The notes below the pieces were generated by a model. It did no database searches. It saw only the letters and a list, made by a program, of their open reading frames with translations, and had not been told where the DNA came from. Below, piece after piece: positions 9,130-18,392 of a DNA stretch of 64,000 nt. The position numbers and the translations under genes were made by a program. Origin of the DNA: JAKPCT01 sp029553165 (GTDB lineage: Bacteria; Bacillota; UBA4882; UBA8346); NCBI GenBank assembly GCA_035359995.1, contig DAORZT010000004.1, forward strand, positions 17,638 to 81,637. The letters are read 5' to 3'. Positions within the stretch are counted from its first letter, which is position 1. Each line of letters begins with the position of its first letter.

Positions 9130-10182
9130 ATGGCCTCTGAGTTAGATGGACGTAAGAAAACAATTCTAAAAGCAGTTACAGATGATTATATTATATCCGC
9201 CGAGCCGGTAGGTTCAAGAACGATTGCCCGAAGGTACGATCTTGGTCTTTCGCCGGCCACTATTCGTAATGAAATGGCTGATCTTGAAGAGAGTGGTTTC
9301 CTGGAGCAGCCTCACGCTTCAGCAGGTAGAATTCCATCCGAACAAGGATATCGTTATTATGTTGATACCTTGATTTCGTTACAGCAACTTTCTGATCAGG
9401 ATATTGAGTGGATTTATGGTGAACTGGAGAAAAACCAACAACAGATGGAGATGATCATCCATCATACCTCAAAGATGTTAGTTCAAATGACCCAATATCC
9501 TTCATTAATTTTAAGTCCCCAATTAGAATCGGCAGCTTTTAGACATGTTCAGTTAGTCAGGCTTTCAAACAGTACAATCATGGTTTTAATTGTTACTGAT
9601 ACAGGTTATGTTGAACATAAAGTAATTGAGTTTGAGAGTGAAATCACCGATTCCGATCTTGACCGGATCTCCATGGTTTTAAATAAGAAGTTGCGTGGCG
9701 TCAATCTGAAAGAATTACAATCAGCATTGTTAAGCGAAATACGGTCAGAATTGGAATTTCATCAGGAGTTTTATAATGAGGCTGTTAAACTGTTGTTACG
9801 GGCTACGGCCAGTAGTACCGGTGGCAAAGAACGGGTCTATGTTGACGGAGCAACTAAGATTTTGAATCAACCTGAATTTGCCGAGGTTCAAAAATTCAAA
9901 CCATTACTGGATATTTTAGAGGAGGAAGAGAAGCTTTACAAGCTATTATCGAATCATGTTCAACGTGGTGCTCAGGTTAAAATTGGCCATGAAAATGAAA
10001 CATTTGGGATTAATGATTGCAGTATTGTAACAGCCAGTTATGAGATTGCCGGGAAAACGGTTGGAGTTATTGGTGTTCTGGGACCGACCCGGATGGATTA
10101 CGCTAAAGTATTGCCCATTGTTGAACATACTGCTGCTATTTTGAGTGAATTTTTAACACAAATGTGCCGGCGTTCCAAATAA
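9130..10182 (+). CDS. hrcA: Heat-inducible transcription repressor HrcA
   Basis: HrcA represses chaperone genes by binding CIRCE. The 350-residue protein has the N-terminal winged helix with VGSRTIARRYDLGLSPATIR and the HASAGRIPSEQGYRYYVD segment near residue 60, and ends with the GAF-like region containing VGVIGVLGPTRMDYAKV. The ATG at 9130 is spaced correctly from GAGGTG (9117-9122). It is the first gene after CIRCE and is therefore autoregulated. Confidence 0.97.
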   Translation: MASELDGRKKTILKAVTDDYIISAEPVGSRTIARRYDLGLSPATIRNEMADLEESGFLEQPHASAGRIPSEQGYRYYVDTLISLQQLSDQDIEWIYGELEKNQQQMEMIIHHTSKMLVQMTQYPSLILSPQLESAAFRHVQLVRLSNSTIMVLIVTDTGYVEHKVIEFESEITDSDLDRISMVLNKKLRGVNLKELQSALLSEIRSELEFHQEFYNEAVKLLLRATASSTGGKERVYVDGATKILNQPEFAEVQKFKPLLDILEEEEKLYKLLSNHVQRGAQVKIGHENETFGINDCSIVTASYEIAGKTVGVIGVLGPTRMDYAKVLPIVEHTAAILSEFLTQMCRRSK

Positions 10183-10254
10183 AAATAGTAATTTTGGCAA
10201 ATTATAATAATTATTGAATAGCCATTAATATTTTATTTGGAGGAACGTGGTATA

Positions 10255-11775
10255 TTGAACGAGATACCAACACAGCCGGAAACCAATCAACACCTGGCAG
10301 CATTAATTGTCAATGCCGGTGCAGTACGTGCCGTAACCGAAGCAGTTCAAGGTACTTTAGGACCCAAGGGACTGGATTGTCTGTTGATAGATGAATTTGG
10401 CTCGGTTATAGTGACTAATGACGGTGTCTCGATTTTGAAGACAATGGATGTAAATCATCCGGCAGCACGGATGATTATCAGTGCCGCAGAACATCAGGAA
10501 GAACAGGTTGGAGATGGAACTACAACGGCCACAATCTTAGCCGGAGCTTTGATTAATGAAGGTGTAAATCAGGTTATTAAGGGTGTACCAGTAATTAAGG
10601 TTATTGAAGGAATCAGACTAGGAATTAATGATGCCCTTGAATATTTAAAAGATGCGGTCGTTACGATTGATCAAAGTAATATTCAGATTGTCAAACAGAT
10701 CGCCCTGATTGCAGGGAGGAACCATCCTGAACTGGCAGAATTAATTGTTGAAGCAGCTAAGATTGTAGGCGAGCAAATATTGCATGACCCAGGCTATAAA
10801 CTTGCCGATCAAATAATTGCTTTAGAAAGTTCTGAAAATCATCTAATTCGGGGGACGATCATTGAGAGAGTACCTTTGAATAAAGAGATGCCTCGCCGAA
10901 TTACTGCGGCACGAATCGTAATAATTGACGATTCACTAGAGCCGATTAAGGTTGATAGCGAAGCCTTAACTTTAGAGATAGGATTTAAACAGCAGATCCA
11001 AAGTCAGGAAGATTTAAGAGAGAACATTAAAAAATTAGCCCGAATCGGTGTAACAGCGATTTTTACCAATCGTTCGATTGCAGAGAGTGTTGAGGACCTG
11101 ATTACGGATCTGGGGATGATTGCCGTTCAACAAGTTGCAATGAAGGAGTTACAACGATTGGCAACATTAACAGGCGCCAGACCAATTAAAAAAAGCAGTC
11201 TGTTTCGTGAAGAATCTGATTTAACTAGGATTATTGGTGCGGCAACTGAAATCGTTGTTGATGAAAAATATAATCATATTAAAGTTTATGGAAGTTCTGA
11301 TTGTCAGTTTGTCACAGTTATTGTAGGGGCCGCAACGAAAGAAGTTGTTGCGGAACGGGAACGAATCGCTAAAGATGCTGCGGCAGCCGTTCAGGCTGCT
11401 TTGTGTAGTGGGGTAGTTCCCGGTGGCGGCAGTACCGAAATCAGTATTGCTAGTCGGTTAGCCCAGAATCAGGTCCGGGGGATGAATGGCTATGGTTATC
11501 AATGTGTCATTGAGGCATTAAAACAGCCAATGACGCAGATCTGTTCTAATGCTGGATTTAATCCGCTGGAGAAGATCGAAGAAGTTTTGGAGTATAATGC
11601 CAAAGATCCTTCTTATTCATATGGGGTTAATTGTGATACGGGAAGAGTTGAGGATCTGGCTTTAAATGGAGTTTGGGATCCTTTCGACGTTAAGTATCTC
11701 GCTATTAAGACCGCTGGTGAAGTTAGTGAGGCCATCTTAAGAATCAATAACATTATTAAAATGAAGAATCACTAG
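10255..11775 (+). CDS. Archaeal-like (group III) chaperonin, TCP-1/Cpn60 family
   Basis: This 506-residue protein is a chaperonin of the thermosome/TCP-1 type rather than GroEL. It has GTLGPKGLDCLL, NDGVSILKTMDVNHPAA, the ATPase signature VGDGTTTATILAG (about residue 85), VVPGGGSTEISIA, and a C-terminal GVNCDTGRVEDLALNGVWDP followed by AIKTAGEVSEAILRI. These match archaeal-like chaperonins rather than the GroEL end with its GGM tail. Such bacterial group III chaperonins are known from Carboxydothermus and related Firmicutes, where they also sit in the dnaK operon. No GroES-type partner is present; this class carries a built-in lid. The TTG at 10255 lies 11 bases after TGGAGG. Expression should follow HrcA/CIRCE control. 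Confidence 0.92.
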   Translation: MNEIPTQPETNQHLAALIVNAGAVRAVTEAVQGTLGPKGLDCLLIDEFGSVIVTNDGVSILKTMDVNHPAARMIISAAEHQEEQVGDGTTTATILAGALINEGVNQVIKGVPVIKVIEGIRLGINDALEYLKDAVVTIDQSNIQIVKQIALIAGRNHPELAELIVEAAKIVGEQILHDPGYKLADQIIALESSENHLIRGTIIERVPLNKEMPRRITAARIVIIDDSLEPIKVDSEALTLEIGFKQQIQSQEDLRENIKKLARIGVTAIFTNRSIAESVEDLITDLGMIAVQQVAMKELQRLATLTGARPIKKSSLFREESDLTRIIGAATEIVVDEKYNHIKVYGSSDCQFVTVIVGAATKEVVAERERIAKDAAAAVQAALCSGVVPGGGSTEISIASRLAQNQVRGMNGYGYQCVIEALKQPMTQICSNAGFNPLEKIEEVLEYNAKDPSYSYGVNCDTGRVEDLALNGVWDPFDVKYLAIKTAGEVSEAILRINNIIKMKNH

Positions 11776-11792
11776 AATTATGGAGGTTATCA

Positions 11793-12377
11793 ATGTTAAA
11801 GAAAGAAGTTGAAGAGAGTGTTTTGGAAACTGATGAGCAAATTGAAGCAGATATAAATGAAACAGTCAAAGAAGATGTTTCTGAAACAGTTGGTGATAAT
11901 CAAAAGTTGGTTGAATTAACCAATGAAATAGAAGCATTAAAACAAGAGAAAGAAGATTTATATAACCGTTTACTCCGAACGCAGGCTGATTTTGATAATT
12001 TTCGCCGCCGGAGTCGTAAAGAGCTTGAACAGGCGAGTATTTATGGCGGGGAAGAACTTTTAAAAAAGATTTTGCCGGTTTTAGACAATTTAGAACGTGC
12101 GGTTGCAAGCTTTAATGAACAATCTGACAATAGTAGTTGGCAAGAAGGTGTTCAGTTAACACTGCGGCAATTCAAAGAAATTTTGACGGCTGAAGGATTA
12201 GAAGCGGTTGAGTCTTTAAATCAACCATTCGATCCCCAAGTCCACGAAGCAGTGATGCAGGAAGAGTCGGAAGCGGTTACTGAACCGATGATTACCATGG
12301 AGATCCAAAAAGGTTATAAATATAAGGATAAATTGATTCGGCCGGCAATAGTCAAAGTAGCTGTGCCAAAAAATTAA
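11793..12377 (+). CDS. grpE: Nucleotide exchange factor GrpE
   Basis: GrpE releases ADP from DnaK. The 194-residue protein has an acidic N-terminus, a long coiled-coil helix (residues about 40-75, with LLRTQADFDNFRRRSRKE), and the C-terminal beta domain with NQPFDPQVHEAVMQEE. TATGGAGG precedes the ATG. It starts 17 bases after the chaperonin gene and precedes dnaK by 50 bases. Confidence 0.97.
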   Translation: MLKKEVEESVLETDEQIEADINETVKEDVSETVGDNQKLVELTNEIEALKQEKEDLYNRLLRTQADFDNFRRRSRKELEQASIYGGEELLKKILPVLDNLERAVASFNEQSDNSSWQEGVQLTLRQFKEILTAEGLEAVESLNQPFDPQVHEAVMQEESEAVTEPMITMEIQKGYKYKDKLIRPAIVKVAVPKN

Positions 12378-12427
12378 ATGTTAGTCGTACATATTATAGG
12401 TAATCTAATAATAGGGGGTTCATATAT

Positions 12428-14266
12428 ATGGCTAAAGTCTTAGGTATTGATTTAGGAACAACAAACTCGTGTATGGCAGCGATGGAAGGTGGAGAGGCAG
12501 TCGTTATCCCGAATGCTGAAGGGGGTCGGACTACTCCATCGGTAGTAGGTTTCTCGAAAACCGGCGAGCGAATGGTCGGTCAGGTAGCTAAACGTCAAGC
12601 GGTTGCCAACACTGATCGGACCGTTGTCTCGATTAAACGGCGGATGGGAACTGATTACAAAGTAAAGATTGATGATAAACAGTACACACCTCAAGAAATT
12701 TCGGCAATGGTCTTACAAAAGTTGAAAGCGGATGCCGAAGCTTATTTTGGGGAAAAGATTGATAAAGCAGTTATTACTGTTCCGGCTTATTTCTCCGATG
12801 CCCAACGTCAGGCAACTAAAGACGCAGGGAAGATTGCTGGTTTAGAAGTATTGAGAATTGTTAACGAACCGACAGCAGCAGCGTTAGCCTATGGACTGGA
12901 TAAAGGTGAAGATCATACGATCTTGGTTTATGACCTAGGTGGCGGTACATTCGACGTTTCCATTCTTGAGTTAGGTGATGGAGTTTTTGAAGTTAAGGCT
13001 ACCAGTGGTAATAATCGCTTAGGCGGCGATGATTTTGACGAACGGATTGTTAACTGGATGGCAGATGAGTTTAAGCGGGACAACGGAATTGATCTACGGA
13101 ATGACCGGATGGCATTACAACGGTTAAAAGAAGCTGCTGAAAAGGCAAAGATTGAGTTGTCCGGATTAACTACGACTGCAATTAATCTGCCATTTATTAC
13201 CGCTGTTAACGGTGAACCAAAGCATTTAGACATGACCTTAACCCGGGCTAAATTTGATGAGCTTACCAGAGACTTGGTGGAAGCAACAGTTGGACCAACC
13301 CAAAGGGCATTGGCAGATGCCGGTTTGGAAGCAAAAGATATTGATAAAGTAATTTTAGTAGGTGGTTCAACCAGAATTCCTGCAGTTCAAGAGGCAGTGA
13401 AACGGATTACTGGTAAAGAACCTTATAAAGGAGTCAACCCTGATGAGGTTGTTGCAATTGGCGCAGCAATTCAAGCCGGTGTTTTAGTTGGTGATGTTAA
13501 AGATATCGTCTTATTAGACGTTACTCCGCTTTCATTAGGGTTAGAAACGCTTAATGGTGTGTTTACCAAAATGATTGAACGGAATACCACGATTCCGACA
13601 TCAAAAACGCAGATTTTCTCAACAGCGGCTGACAATCAAACTGCAGTAGATATTCATGTACTTCAAGGCGAACGCCCCATGGCTGCGGATAACATTACTT
13701 TGGGCCGGTTTAGACTCGATGGTATCCCACCAGCACCACGTGGTATTCCTCAAATTGAAGTTACTTTTGATATTGATGCTAACGGAATTGTTCATGTATC
13801 AGCAAAAGATAAAGGAACCGGTAAAGAACAGAAGGTTACAATTACTTCTTCATCCGGTCTTAAAGAAGACGAGATCGAAAGAATGATGCGTGAAGCGGAA
13901 GCACATGCTGAAGAAGATAAGCGACGCCGTGAAGAGGCTGAGGTAATTAACGAAGCTGATAATTTAATTTACAGTACTGAAAAGGCATTAAAAGAGATCG
14001 GAGATAAAGCTGACCAAGCGCAGGTAGAGAAGATTAAAAATCTCAAAGATGAACTGCAACAAGCGGTAACTGCGAAAGATATTAATAAGATTAAAGAACG
14101 TAAGGAAAACTTAGAGAAGGTTTTACATGAACTTTCAGCAACCATCTATAATCAGGCAGGCCAGGCCCAAGCCGGGGCAGGACCGGATAACGGACCGACC
14201 GGATATGGCCCTCAAGCTGAAGGACCTACAGTAGATGCTGATTATAAGGTTCAGGATGATAAATAA
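12428..14266 (+). CDS. dnaK: Molecular chaperone DnaK (Hsp70)
   Basis: DnaK is the ATP-dependent Hsp70 chaperone. The 612-residue protein opens with VLGIDLGTTNSCMA, contains DLGGGTFDVSILE and VGGSTRIPAVQEAV in the nucleotide-binding domain, and has the substrate-binding domain with LLDVTPLSLGLET near residue 365. The C-terminal tail is rich in glutamine, glycine and proline and lacks a eukaryotic EEVD. AGGGGG lies upstream of the ATG. Confidence 0.98.
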   Translation: MAKVLGIDLGTTNSCMAAMEGGEAVVIPNAEGGRTTPSVVGFSKTGERMVGQVAKRQAVANTDRTVVSIKRRMGTDYKVKIDDKQYTPQEISAMVLQKLKADAEAYFGEKIDKAVITVPAYFSDAQRQATKDAGKIAGLEVLRIVNEPTAAALAYGLDKGEDHTILVYDLGGGTFDVSILELGDGVFEVKATSGNNRLGGDDFDERIVNWMADEFKRDNGIDLRNDRMALQRLKEAAEKAKIELSGLTTTAINLPFITAVNGEPKHLDMTLTRAKFDELTRDLVEATVGPTQRALADAGLEAKDIDKVILVGGSTRIPAVQEAVKRITGKEPYKGVNPDEVVAIGAAIQAGVLVGDVKDIVLLDVTPLSLGLETLNGVFTKMIERNTTIPTSKTQIFSTAADNQTAVDIHVLQGERPMAADNITLGRFRLDGIPPAPRGIPQIEVTFDIDANGIVHVSAKDKGTGKEQKVTITSSSGLKEDEIERMMREAEAHAEEDKRRREEAEVINEADNLIYSTEKALKEIGDKADQAQVEKIKNLKDELQQAVTAKDINKIKERKENLEKVLHELSATIYNQAGQAQAGAGPDNGPTGYGPQAEGPTVDADYKVQDDK

Positions 14267-14322
14267 TTGCAAGCACCAATTAGTTGTTGGTTAAGTAAGA
14301 TATAAGATATTTGAGTTTAAGG

Positions 14323-14364
14323 CTCCAAGGGAGATTTAATCTTTGGATTAATTATTCCTTGGAG
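14323..14364 (+). promoter_or_regulatory. Two-part hairpin between dnaK and dnaJ
   Basis: CTCCAAGG (14323-14330) pairs with CCTTGGAG (14357-14364), and an inner TTAATC/GATTAA stem closes on TTTG. Only TTT follows, so it is a poor terminator. A role as an attenuator or mRNA processing site that sets dnaJ below dnaK is possible. Confidence 0.5.
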
Positions 14365-14420
14365 TTTATCCTCAACAGGTATCTGGTTTTAAATTAAAAC
14401 TAGAAAGTAAGGAATAAACA

Positions 14421-15554
14421 ATGTCAAAACGTGATTATTATGAAGTTTTAGGTGTTAGTAAAACTGCAACCGAAGAAGAACTGAAAAAAGCCTACCGCAA
14501 ACTGGCTCGCAAATATCATCCGGACGTTAATAAGGACAATCCGGAAGAAGCAGCGGCAAAGTTTAAAGAGATCAATGAGGCCTATAATGTTTTAAGTGAT
14601 CCCCAAAAACGCGCTGCTTATGATCAGTATGGTCATGCGGCTACCGATCCTAATTTTGGAGCCGGTGGTTTTGGTGGCTTTGGTGATTTCGGATTTGATG
14701 GTTTTGGTGATATTTTTGATATGTTTTTCGGTGGCGGACGGGGTGGTTCGCAAAGGAGAAACGGCCCACAACGCGGTAACGATCTCCGTTTTGATATGGA
14801 GATTACTTTTGAAGAAGCTGCTTTTGGAAAGGATGCCACGATTGAGATCCCGCGAACTGAAACCTGTCCAACCTGTAGCGGAAATCGCGCGAAACCGGGA
14901 ACACCGATTAAAACCTGTACTAACTGTAATGGTACTGGTCAAGTCCAGGTAACCCAAGCGACGGCATTTGGCCGTTTTGTCAATGTCCGGACCTGTGAAC
15001 ACTGTCATGGGGAAGGGAAGGTTATTGAAACACCTTGTACCGGATGTCATGGAACCGGTAGAGTCCGTAAAAACCGGAAGATTGATGTTAAAGTTCCGGC
15101 CGGAGTGGAGAACGGGTCACGGTTGCGGGTTGCGGGTGAAGGTGAAGCAGGCCTACGGGGTGGCTCACCTGGAGATTTGTATATTTATATCTATGTTAAG
15201 AAACATCCTCAATTTGAACGCCAAGGCGATGATGTGATCAGTGAAATCAGCTTGAGTATTACGCAGGCGACTTTGGGTACAACGGTTATGGTTGATACCC
15301 TTGATGGTAAGGTAGAATTAAAGATTCCGGAAGGAACACAACATGGAACCTCATTCCGGATGAGGGGACATGGAATCACTCACCTACGAGGCCATGGCCG
15401 TGGCGACCATTATGTCAAAGTAAAAGTGGCAATTCCTGCCAAACTCAATGGCGAACAGCGGGAACTCCTTAAAAAGCTGGCAATGTCGTTTGGCGAAAAG
15501 TTGGATGCTGATGAGAAGGGATTTATTGATAAGGTTAAGAATGCGTTTAAATAA
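14421..15554 (+). CDS. dnaJ: Co-chaperone DnaJ (Hsp40)
   Basis: DnaJ stimulates DnaK ATPase and delivers substrates. The 377-residue protein has a full type I layout: J domain with YHPDVN (HPD near residue 33), a Gly/Phe-rich region (about 75-110), four zinc-binding CxxC repeats (CPTC, CTNC, CEHC, CTGC, about residues 148-205), and C-terminal substrate-binding domains. The first zinc repeat ends SGNR instead of the usual GxG. The gene follows dnaK after 154 bases containing a hairpin. Confidence 0.97.
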   Translation: MSKRDYYEVLGVSKTATEEELKKAYRKLARKYHPDVNKDNPEEAAAKFKEINEAYNVLSDPQKRAAYDQYGHAATDPNFGAGGFGGFGDFGFDGFGDIFDMFFGGGRGGSQRRNGPQRGNDLRFDMEITFEEAAFGKDATIEIPRTETCPTCSGNRAKPGTPIKTCTNCNGTGQVQVTQATAFGRFVNVRTCEHCHGEGKVIETPCTGCHGTGRVRKNRKIDVKVPAGVENGSRLRVAGEGEAGLRGGSPGDLYIYIYVKKHPQFERQGDDVISEISLSITQATLGTTVMVDTLDGKVELKIPEGTQHGTSFRMRGHGITHLRGHGRGDHYVKVKVAIPAKLNGEQRELLKKLAMSFGEKLDADEKGFIDKVKNAFK

Positions 15555-15557
15555 TAG

Positions 15558-15597
15558 GGTGTTGCGGAAGCAACGCCTTTATTTTTCTCTTTTTTAG
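15558..15597 (+). terminator. Intrinsic terminator after dnaJ
   Basis: GGTGTTGC and GCAACGCC flank a GGAA loop and are followed by a T-rich tract. It may end the chaperone operon or act partially, since prmA and rsmE follow on the same strand. Confidence 0.8.
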
Positions 15598-15721
15598 TGA
15601 AAATAAAGATGTGTATATATGTGGAACAATGGATAAACAGAAAATGAAATTCAAAGCAGGAAAACTGATTTTGGAAGCTAATTTATTCCATTGTGCATTT
15701 ATTAATCAGAAGGAGCTTTGG

Positions 15722-16657
15722 ATGGCAGAAATAGTATGGTGTGAGTTGAAGGTGGTTGTCCCTGCCGAGTATGCAGACTTGGTGGCAGAGTTGTTTTTAG
15801 AAGAGGGAGCCGGAGGGGTTGTCCATGAAGATCCGGCAATTTTAGCTTCAAAAGAATTTGATGTTGATGAGTTGGTCGATGAGACCTTTAAAGATACAAT
15901 TGGGTCCGAATATGCGATAAAAGCCTATTTTCCGGTCGATGATACTTTGGGTACCAAAGTGACACTTTTGAAAGAGAAGATTCAAGAGCTGGTACAAGAA
16001 GAAGTAACTTTGGAATTAAAGCAGATTTGTGAGGATGATTGGGCCCACGCCTGGAAAGCTTATTATAAACCGGAGCGGATTGGGAAGATTGTAATCAAGC
16101 CCAGTTGGGAATCTTATGAACCAAGTTGTTCGGAACAGGTAATTGAGATGGATCCGGGTATGGCGTTTGGTACCGGGACACATCCGACAACCCGTCTGTG
16201 TATTAAGCTATTGCAGGAGTTGATTCAGCAGCCTTTAGATGTACTGGATCTGGGTACCGGGTCCGGGATTTTGGCGATTGCAGCTGCCAAATTGGGAGCG
16301 GCGCGTGTGGTTGCTTCTGATATTGACTCGGTTGCTGTCAAAGTTGCCACTGAGAATGTGGTCCGTAACAATCTGGCAGATACCGTCAGTGTGATTAAAA
16401 GTGATCTTTTGAAAGAGCATTCCCAGGCAAAGTACGATCTTGTCGTGGCCAATATTATTGCTGATGTAATTTTGCAATTGATTCCGGAAGTAAATGATTA
16501 TCTTAAACAGTCAGGATTATTTGTAATATCCGGGATCATTGAAGGCAGATTGGATGAAATCGAATTAAGTTTGAAACAGAATGGCTTTCAAATCCAACAG
16601 GTTAAAGAGGAAGCTGAATGGCGTGCCATTGTTGCTGTTAATTGCTCGCCAGTTTAA
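15722..16657 (+). CDS. prmA: Ribosomal protein L11 methyltransferase PrmA
   Basis: PrmA trimethylates ribosomal protein L11 using S-adenosylmethionine. The 311-residue product has an N-terminal substrate-recognition domain and a Rossmann methyltransferase domain with VLDLGTGSGILAIAAAKLGA (about residue 175), the acidic SDIDSVAV segment, and VVANIIADV. The ATG at 15722 is chosen because AAGGAG lies 6 bases upstream; the frame continues back to 15611 but that adds a 37-residue extension with no ribosome site. prmA and rsmE after dnaJ is a common Firmicutes arrangement. Confidence 0.95.
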   Translation: MAEIVWCELKVVVPAEYADLVAELFLEEGAGGVVHEDPAILASKEFDVDELVDETFKDTIGSEYAIKAYFPVDDTLGTKVTLLKEKIQELVQEEVTLELKQICEDDWAHAWKAYYKPERIGKIVIKPSWESYEPSCSEQVIEMDPGMAFGTGTHPTTRLCIKLLQELIQQPLDVLDLGTGSGILAIAAAKLGAARVVASDIDSVAVKVATENVVRNNLADTVSVIKSDLLKEHSQAKYDLVVANIIADVILQLIPEVNDYLKQSGLFVISGIIEGRLDEIELSLKQNGFQIQQVKEEAEWRAIVAVNCSPV

Positions 16658-16682
16658 TTGACTTTGGTAAAAGGAGATAACC

Positions 16683-17426
16683 ATGACCCGATTCTTTATT
16701 CCTTCCAGCCAAATAAACGGTAATCAGGTGGTTTTAGAAGGCAGTGACCACCATCACCTTTTAAATGTCCTTCGAAAAAAGGTTAACGACCAAATTATCG
16801 TTTTGGATGGTAAGGGTCAGGAGTTTTTAGTCAGGATCACTGAGCTAAGTCCTTTAAAAGCAGTGGGGGAAATCGTTGAATTGATTGATAAACCTACTGA
16901 ACCAAGAGTTCGGATTACTTTGGTACAGAGTTTGCCGAAAGCTGATAAGTTTGAATATATTTTACAAAAAAATACGGAGCTGGGAGTGGCCCGGTTTCAA
17001 CCGATAATCAGTGAGCGGAGTACAATCCGGATCAATGAAGAATCCCGGATGAAGAAGTGGGAACGCTGGCATAAGATCATCAAGGAAGCTGCGGAACAAT
17101 CGGGACGCAAAGTAATTCCGGAGTTGGAGATGGTCCAAAACTGGAAGGATGCGTTACCACGACTGCGATCCGGACTGGTTTTAATCCCCTGGGAAGGCGA
17201 AAAAACGCGCTCGTTAAAAGCGGTCTTGGAAGCTGAGAAAGTAGTCCCGGAGGAAGTCAGCCTGATCATAGGTTCCGAAGGTGGTTTTTCGCTGGAAGAA
17301 GTAAAGGAAGCCCAAGCCAGAGGAGCGATTCCGGTTACATTGGGGCCCAGGATTTTGCGTACGGAAACCGCCGGTCTGGTTGCCGCAACTGCTATTTTAT
17401 ATCATTATGGTGAATTGGGATATTAA
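16683..17426 (+). CDS. rsmE: 16S rRNA m3U1498 methyltransferase RsmE
   Basis: RsmE methylates N3 of U1498 in 16S rRNA. The 247-residue protein has an N-terminal PUA-like domain with DHHHLLNVLRKK, and a SPOUT knot domain with QSLPKADKFEYILQKNTELG, IIGSEGGFSLEEV and LGPRILRTETA. AAAGGAG precedes the ATG. It ends the hrcA-to-rsmE gene run and is convergent with the YqhG-like gene. Confidence 0.95.
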   Translation: MTRFFIPSSQINGNQVVLEGSDHHHLLNVLRKKVNDQIIVLDGKGQEFLVRITELSPLKAVGEIVELIDKPTEPRVRITLVQSLPKADKFEYILQKNTELGVARFQPIISERSTIRINEESRMKKWERWHKIIKEAAEQSGRKVIPELEMVQNWKDALPRLRSGLVLIPWEGEKTRSLKAVLEAEKVVPEEVSLIIGSEGGFSLEEVKEAQARGAIPVTLGPRILRTETAGLVAATAILYHYGELGY

Positions 17427-17447
17427 TAAAAATTAAATCTTAACAAG

Positions 17448-18347
17448 TCATTGTCCATTCCATCGAATCTTCTGTTTGACCGGATCATAAATAATTGGGT
17501 TTAACACTTTGTTTGCCTCCCATGATTCCAGTGTATAGATCACGATCGGGAGATAAAGGATTGCTACATTGATGATCTCGATTCGGATTATGGGACGGTA
17601 TTTACGATAGATCTCAGCGATCTGCCGGTAAAAAGCATGTAAATCCTCTTTGGGTTCTCCGCGATAAAACTCTTCTAAATAGTTAACTTCTTCCTGCCAC
17701 CGTAATTTGGCATTTTCAATCCATTGATCATCATGATTTTGCAAGAGCCATTTTAAATGGTTGGATAAAGCTTTAAACCCTTCACTGTAAGGAATCTTGC
17801 GTTTTTCGAGATGTTTTTTGGGTAGAGTGGTAACTACTCTTTTATTACTTAATTCGTTTAACAGGTTGGAAGCGATCTCTCCGGTTACCAAATTGATACT
17901 AAGACTATAGAGTTCTTCAGTCTTTTCATCAGTTTCAAAACCAATCTTAAAATTGACCAATAAATTTGGTTGGTAGTAAAGTAAGGGTTGTTTATAAAAG
18001 AAGCGGGGAGCTTCTTTGAGCAGATTGTTGATCTGACGTTCGATTTTCCGGTGATCAAGTTCATAAGGGACCGAACCTTTAAAGATCAATCCCCGTTTTT
18101 TGATACCATCGACGAACCACTGTAACCGGTAGCTACCTTTGGTGACCAGTTCTGAACCGGGGTATTTGGCTAAGTGGTCAGGGTGGCAGACTATTTGCAG
18201 ATTTAAGGTTTCAATGTGGGCAGGAGTGAAGAAGGTTCTTGGCACCTGAACCTGACACTGCGCCATGATCAGTTCGTTATTGATAATGTTGTAAGGAGCT
18301 CCGGCGATCTTCAAGGAGTCAACGATAAAGTTGAAAACTTGCGACAT
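17448..18347 (-). CDS. YqhG-like protein of unknown function
   Basis: This 299-residue soluble protein is placed as YqhG-like from its character and from its position just downstream of an SNF2 helicase, an arrangement matching yqhH-yqhG in Bacillus subtilis. No catalytic motif is visible. The N-terminal half is a mixed alpha/beta region with many hydrophobic strands, and residues about 195-260 are a charged helical stretch (KHLEKRKIPYSEGFKALSNH onward). GGAGA precedes the ATG. The family has no established function; linkage suggests that it works with the helicase. Confidence 0.65.
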   Translation of the reverse strand: MSQVFNFIVDSLKIAGAPYNIINNELIMAQCQVQVPRTFFTPAHIETLNLQIVCHPDHLAKYPGSELVTKGSYRLQWFVDGIKKRGLIFKGSVPYELDHRKIERQINNLLKEAPRFFYKQPLLYYQPNLLVNFKIGFETDEKTEELYSLSINLVTGEIASNLLNELSNKRVVTTLPKKHLEKRKIPYSEGFKALSNHLKWLLQNHDDQWIENAKLRWQEEVNYLEEFYRGEPKEDLHAFYRQIAEIYRKYRPIIRIEIINVAILYLPIVIYTLESWEANKVLNPIIYDPVKQKIRWNGQ

Positions 18348-18392
18348 GTTTATTCTCCAAATTACACAAATATGATTTGATTTGTATTTGTA

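Noticed and set aside
14592..15050. A 152-codon minus-strand frame inside dnaJ.
   Set aside because: It lies wholly antisense to a strongly conserved gene and has no ribosome site or recognisable domain.
15611..15721. An N-terminal extension of 37 residues for PrmA.
   Set aside because: The family has about 310 residues, and the ribosome site and ATG at 15722 fit; the extension lies in the region after the dnaJ terminator.
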